From Gammaproteobacteria bacterium (GTDB lineage: Bacteria > Pseudomonadota > Gammaproteobacteria > Steroidobacterales > Rariloculaceae), in NCBI GenBank assembly GCA_022819855.1, contig JAJEGN010000012.1:322746-386745 (forward strand): a stretch of 64,000 nucleotides of DNA. Reading direction: 5' to 3'. The number at the start of each line of letters is the position of its first letter. Position 1 is the stretch's first letter. The position numbers and the translations under genes are program-made. Shown here one piece after another: positions 61,222-64,000 of the stretch. Below the pieces are notes generated by a model. That model made no database searches, was not told the origin of the DNA, and saw only the letters and a program-made list of their open reading frames with translations.

Positions 61222-64000
61222 ATGCAGGCAGCCGGGAGACTTCCACGTTTTCGGAAACTTTCCAGATCCATCGCCGAGGTGCTCTCGGCTACACGCACGC
61301 CAGAGCGCAGGCGGAGCGGGAGTGTCGGACCCGCCCTATTATCCGCATCCGGGGGAGTACTCGTCGGTGCAGCGCTCGCCGTCACACCGGCTGCGAATGC
61401 ACAGGACGACGTGGTACTCGAGGAAGTCACCGTCACCGGCTCACGAATCCCGCGCCGCGACTTCACCGCCAACGCACCGATCACCACCGTTGACGAAACC
61501 ATATTTGACGAGACGGGGTCGATCGGCGTCGAGACGATTCTCAACCAGTTGCCGCAATTCACTCCGGCCGTCACGCAGTTCGCGTCATTCGACACGGAAA
61601 ACACGGCCACGAACACGGTCGGTGCGTCGACAATCAGTCTGCGCGGGCTGGGTCCCAACCGTAACCTCGTTCTCATCAACGGCCGGCGCGCGATGCCGGT
61701 CAACCCGACGATGGTCGTCGATACGAACACGATTCCAGCTTCCGCGGTCTCGCGCGTCGAGATTATCTCGGGCGGCGCGTCAGCCGTGTACGGCGCCGAT
61801 GCCGTGGGCGGCGTGGTCAATTTCATTCTCAAGGACGACTTCGAGGGCGCCTCGGTCGACGTACGCTTCGGCGACACGCAACATGGCGGTAACCAGGAGG
61901 TCACGATCTCCGGACTCATTGGCGCCAATCTCGGCGATGGCCGCGGTAACGTGATGGTCGGGGTCGAGCGGGCAACCCGCTCCGAGCAATTCCTCTGGGA
62001 ACGCGATTGGCGCGTCGAAGACGCCGCGAACCCGTCTATCGGCGGAACCCAGGTATTCCCCACGGAGACCTGGTTCAGCGAGGCCCCGGGTTCATCGGGC
62101 AACTTCCCGTCTCAGGCCGTCGTCAACGCGATCTTCGATCAGGCCGCACCGGGCGCCGTAAGGAACAGGGCTCGTTTCTATGTCAACCGGACGCCCGACG
62201 GCACGGGCACGGTGTTTACGGGACTGAACCACGGCGCAAACGACGTGGCCGGCTCGTACCGGTACGAAGGTCCGCTCAACGTGGACAACTATGGCCAGTT
62301 CCAGGGCCTGCCGTTTCGCGTGATGCAACCGGACGGCGGCATCAAGGAAAACACCTGGTACCAGCCCGCCTCCATCCCGCTCGAACGCCTGTCATCGTTC
62401 GCCAGCGGCCATTTCGAGGTCTCCGACAACGTCAGGGTTACCGGGCAGGCCATGTTCACGCGTACCGATAACCGCACGCGTTGGGGAGCCACGTCCGATA
62501 CGATCGGCGTCTGGGGCGCGGTCGTCCCGTTCGGAACCAACATTTACGAGCCGTCAGTCGCGAGTTTCGGCGCCGACGGTCTGCCGAACACGGGCGACGC
62601 CGGCGAGGACATGACCACGTTGCCGGCCTTCCTGCCAGGGGGCACGCATCAGCTCAATTGCCCGGCCGTCGGCGGTTGCACGGAAACCCAAGCCTGGCCG
62701 GTGCCGCCCGAAGTCGAGGCACTCATGATGTCCAGGCCTTTCCCGGAGAGGGACATCCGGGTGAACCGGACGCAAGACGATCTGCGATATCAGCTCGGCG
62801 ATGCGCGCGGCAGCGACAACTACACGTCGTCGATGCAAATCTCGCTCGGCGTCGAAGGAGAATTGTCGAGCGGCGACTCCTGGGACGTCACACTCTCGAC
62901 CGGCCGCACGGACGCACAGAACACGCTGACCGGCAACATCAGGCTGACAACATATCGGCAGCTCATGGCTACGCCCAATTACGGCGTCGGTTTCGTCGGC
63001 GATCCGAACCCGTTCAGTACCGGCTTCGCCGAAGGTATCCCGACATGCACCTCCGGCATGCCGATCGTGCGCAACTTCAATATGTCCGAAGACTGCATCG
63101 AGATGCTGCACGCTCCGCTGCAGAACCAGACCAATGTCGATCAACAGATCCTCGAGGCCAATCTCATCGGCGACCTCATCGACATGCCGGCCGGTCCTTT
63201 GGGGTATGCGGTCGGCCTCGCCCACCGCGAGAACAGTTACCGGTACATCCCCGACAACCTGATCAGGAACGGTTCAACGGCCGATGCCATCGCGGGCACT
63301 TTTCCGAACACGATCAGCGGCGGCAAGTTCGACGTCAGCGAGATCTATGGGGAACTCCTGATCCCGATCGTCGCGGATGGTCCGGCGGGGATTCAGAGTT
63401 TCACCGTCGAACTTGGCGGACGCGTCTCGGACTGGAGCATTCCGCAGGTTGAACAGGTCACGACATACAAGGCCCTGGTCGACTGGACGATCGCGCCGCG
63501 CTATCGACTGCGCGGCGGCTTCAATCGCGCGATGCGCGCGCCGAACCTCGGCGAGCTGTTCCTCGGACGCTCACAGGCTTTCAACGCGCAGCCGGTACTT
63601 TACGGCGACCAGTGCTCGCAGAACAGCCGGGTCGGTCCCTACAGCGGTAATCCTGCCGTATCCGGTGAAGCGCAGGCCGCCCGGACGGTGGAGATCTGCC
63701 GGGCGCTGATGGGCTCAACCGGCGCGTTCGAGTACTACGACAACCGCCCGATCACGGACCAGCTTACGAACACCGGGTTCTTTGTTTCGGCCGGAACCCA
63801 GAACTCTTTCGGTAACCCGAACGTGAGGGAGGAGCAGGCCGACACATTTACTCTCGGTGTCGTCATGGACTTTCTCGATGACTGGTCGCTCACGGTCGAC
63901 TATTACACGATCGAAATCGAGGACATGATCGCGCTCGAAAGCCCCGACACCGTGTTCGAGCGCTGCCTGAGCCTTGAACTCAACCCGGCAGGCGACCCCA
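61222..64000 (+). CDS. TonB-dependent receptor, 3' end beyond the window
   Basis: At least 926 residues; the gene runs off the right edge. It begins MQAAGRLPRFRKLSRSIAEV, then a signal peptide (VLVGAALAVTPAANAQ). The TonB box/N-plug region is VLEEVTVTGSRIPRRDFTAN. The plug continues with LNQLPQFTPAVTQFA, SLRGLGPNRNLVLINGRRAM and ISGGASAVYGADAVGGVVNF. Barrel strands follow up to PNVREEQADTFTLGVVMDFL. GGAGG precedes the ATG at 61222. This is the long NTF/LINGRR class common in Caulobacterales and many marine Gammaproteobacteria. Divergent from the peroxidase fusion; the 218-base gap is the shared promoter region. Confidence 0.95.
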   Translation, partial: MQAAGRLPRFRKLSRSIAEVLSATRTPERRRSGSVGPALLSASGGVLVGAALAVTPAANAQDDVVLEEVTVTGSRIPRRDFTANAPITTVDETIFDETGSIGVETILNQLPQFTPAVTQFASFDTENTATNTVGASTISLRGLGPNRNLVLINGRRAMPVNPTMVVDTNTIPASAVSRVEIISGGASAVYGADAVGGVVNFILKDDFEGASVDVRFGDTQHGGNQEVTISGLIGANLGDGRGNVMVGVERATRSEQFLWERDWRVEDAANPSIGGTQVFPTETWFSEAPGSSGNFPSQAVVNAIFDQAAPGAVRNRARFYVNRTPDGTGTVFTGLNHGANDVAGSYRYEGPLNVDNYGQFQGLPFRVMQPDGGIKENTWYQPASIPLERLSSFASGHFEVSDNVRVTGQAMFTRTDNRTRWGATSDTIGVWGAVVPFGTNIYEPSVASFGADGLPNTGDAGEDMTTLPAFLPGGTHQLNCPAVGGCTETQAWPVPPEVEALMMSRPFPERDIRVNRTQDDLRYQLGDARGSDNYTSSMQISLGVEGELSSGDSWDVTLSTGRTDAQNTLTGNIRLTTYRQLMATPNYGVGFVGDPNPFSTGFAEGIPTCTSGMPIVRNFNMSEDCIEMLHAPLQNQTNVDQQILEANLIGDLIDMPAGPLGYAVGLAHRENSYRYIPDNLIRNGSTADAIAGTFPNTISGGKFDVSEIYGELLIPIVADGPAGIQSFTVELGGRVSDWSIPQVEQVTTYKALVDWTIAPRYRLRGGFNRAMRAPNLGELFLGRSQAFNAQPVLYGDQCSQNSRVGPYSGNPAVSGEAQAARTVEICRALMGSTGAFEYYDNRPITDQLTNTGFFVSAGTQNSFGNPNVREEQADTFTLGVVMDFLDDWSLTVDYYTIEIEDMIALESPDTVFERCLSLELNPAGDP

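Noticed and set aside
61322..63452. Several medium frames (61322-61954, 62007-62471, 62481-63452) on the plus strand
   Set aside because: They are out-of-frame shadows of the TonB-dependent receptor, whose true frame starts at 61222 and is open to the right edge.

Overview
The window is high-GC DNA, densely packed on both strands, with no plasmid, phage or insertion-sequence genes. Its conserved blocks are gammaproteobacterial: ffh / rpsP-rimM-trmD-rplS; rnr-rlmB then rpsF-rpsR-DUF2232-rplI-dnaB-radA; dapA with a BamC-like lipoprotein beside gcvR-bcp-bepA; and a full SUF operon. The TonB receptor, SnoaL-like lipoprotein, amidohydrolase and TauD genes suggest a free-living aerobic heterotroph, but the genus cannot be named from sequence alone.

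Layout. 1-600: start of dnaX, the small SRP RNA and tRNA-Ser(GGA). 0.9-11.3 kb: accessory metabolism (SulP transporter, outer-membrane barrel, tannase/feruloyl-esterase protein, VOC protein, OsmC, Tat-type sulfite oxidase, isoprenylcysteine-methyltransferase-like protein, MetE-like protein, SCP2 protein, DUF1214 protein). 11.4-15.8 kb: an AT-rich island next to a deacylase gene remnant, an HtrA/Deg protease, a dienelactone hydrolase and three small membrane genes. 15.9-20.9 kb: a lipoprotein with three SnoaL-like domains, an amidohydrolase and an alpha/beta hydrolase. 21.0-23.4 kb: a four-gene bufferin (copper-binding RiPP) operon. 23.5-28.5 kb: BamC-like, dapA, gcvR, bcp, bepA and class I aldolase. 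28.7-35.1 kb: Rrf2 regulator-sufBCDSUT with a candidate operator. 35.3-44.0 kb: sixA, a TauD-like dioxygenase, an SLC13 transporter, sppA and a TatT-DctPQM TRAP transporter. 44.1-56.3 kb: ribosome, SRP and replication housekeeping genes. 56.4-64 kb: a JmjC-type cupin, a very large diheme-peroxidase/FG-GAP/ASPIC lipoprotein and a TonB-dependent receptor cut by the right edge.

What stands out. The bufferin operon is a recognisable but only recently described post-translational modification system. The 1140-residue fusion of a MauG-type diheme peroxidase with an FG-GAP propeller and an ASPIC/UnbV domain, beside a TonB receptor and a cupin, is the best candidate for something undescribed. RNase R lacks both cold-shock domains. 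Ribosomal proteins S6 and L9, from one operon, each carry a long low-complexity tail. Two small imperfect tandem duplications sit at gene ends.

Genes run close together. Several pairs overlap by 1-17 bases (bufA/bufB, bufB/bufC, sufC/sufD, sufS/sufU, tatT/dctP, dctQ/dctM, rnr/rlmB), which implies translational coupling.
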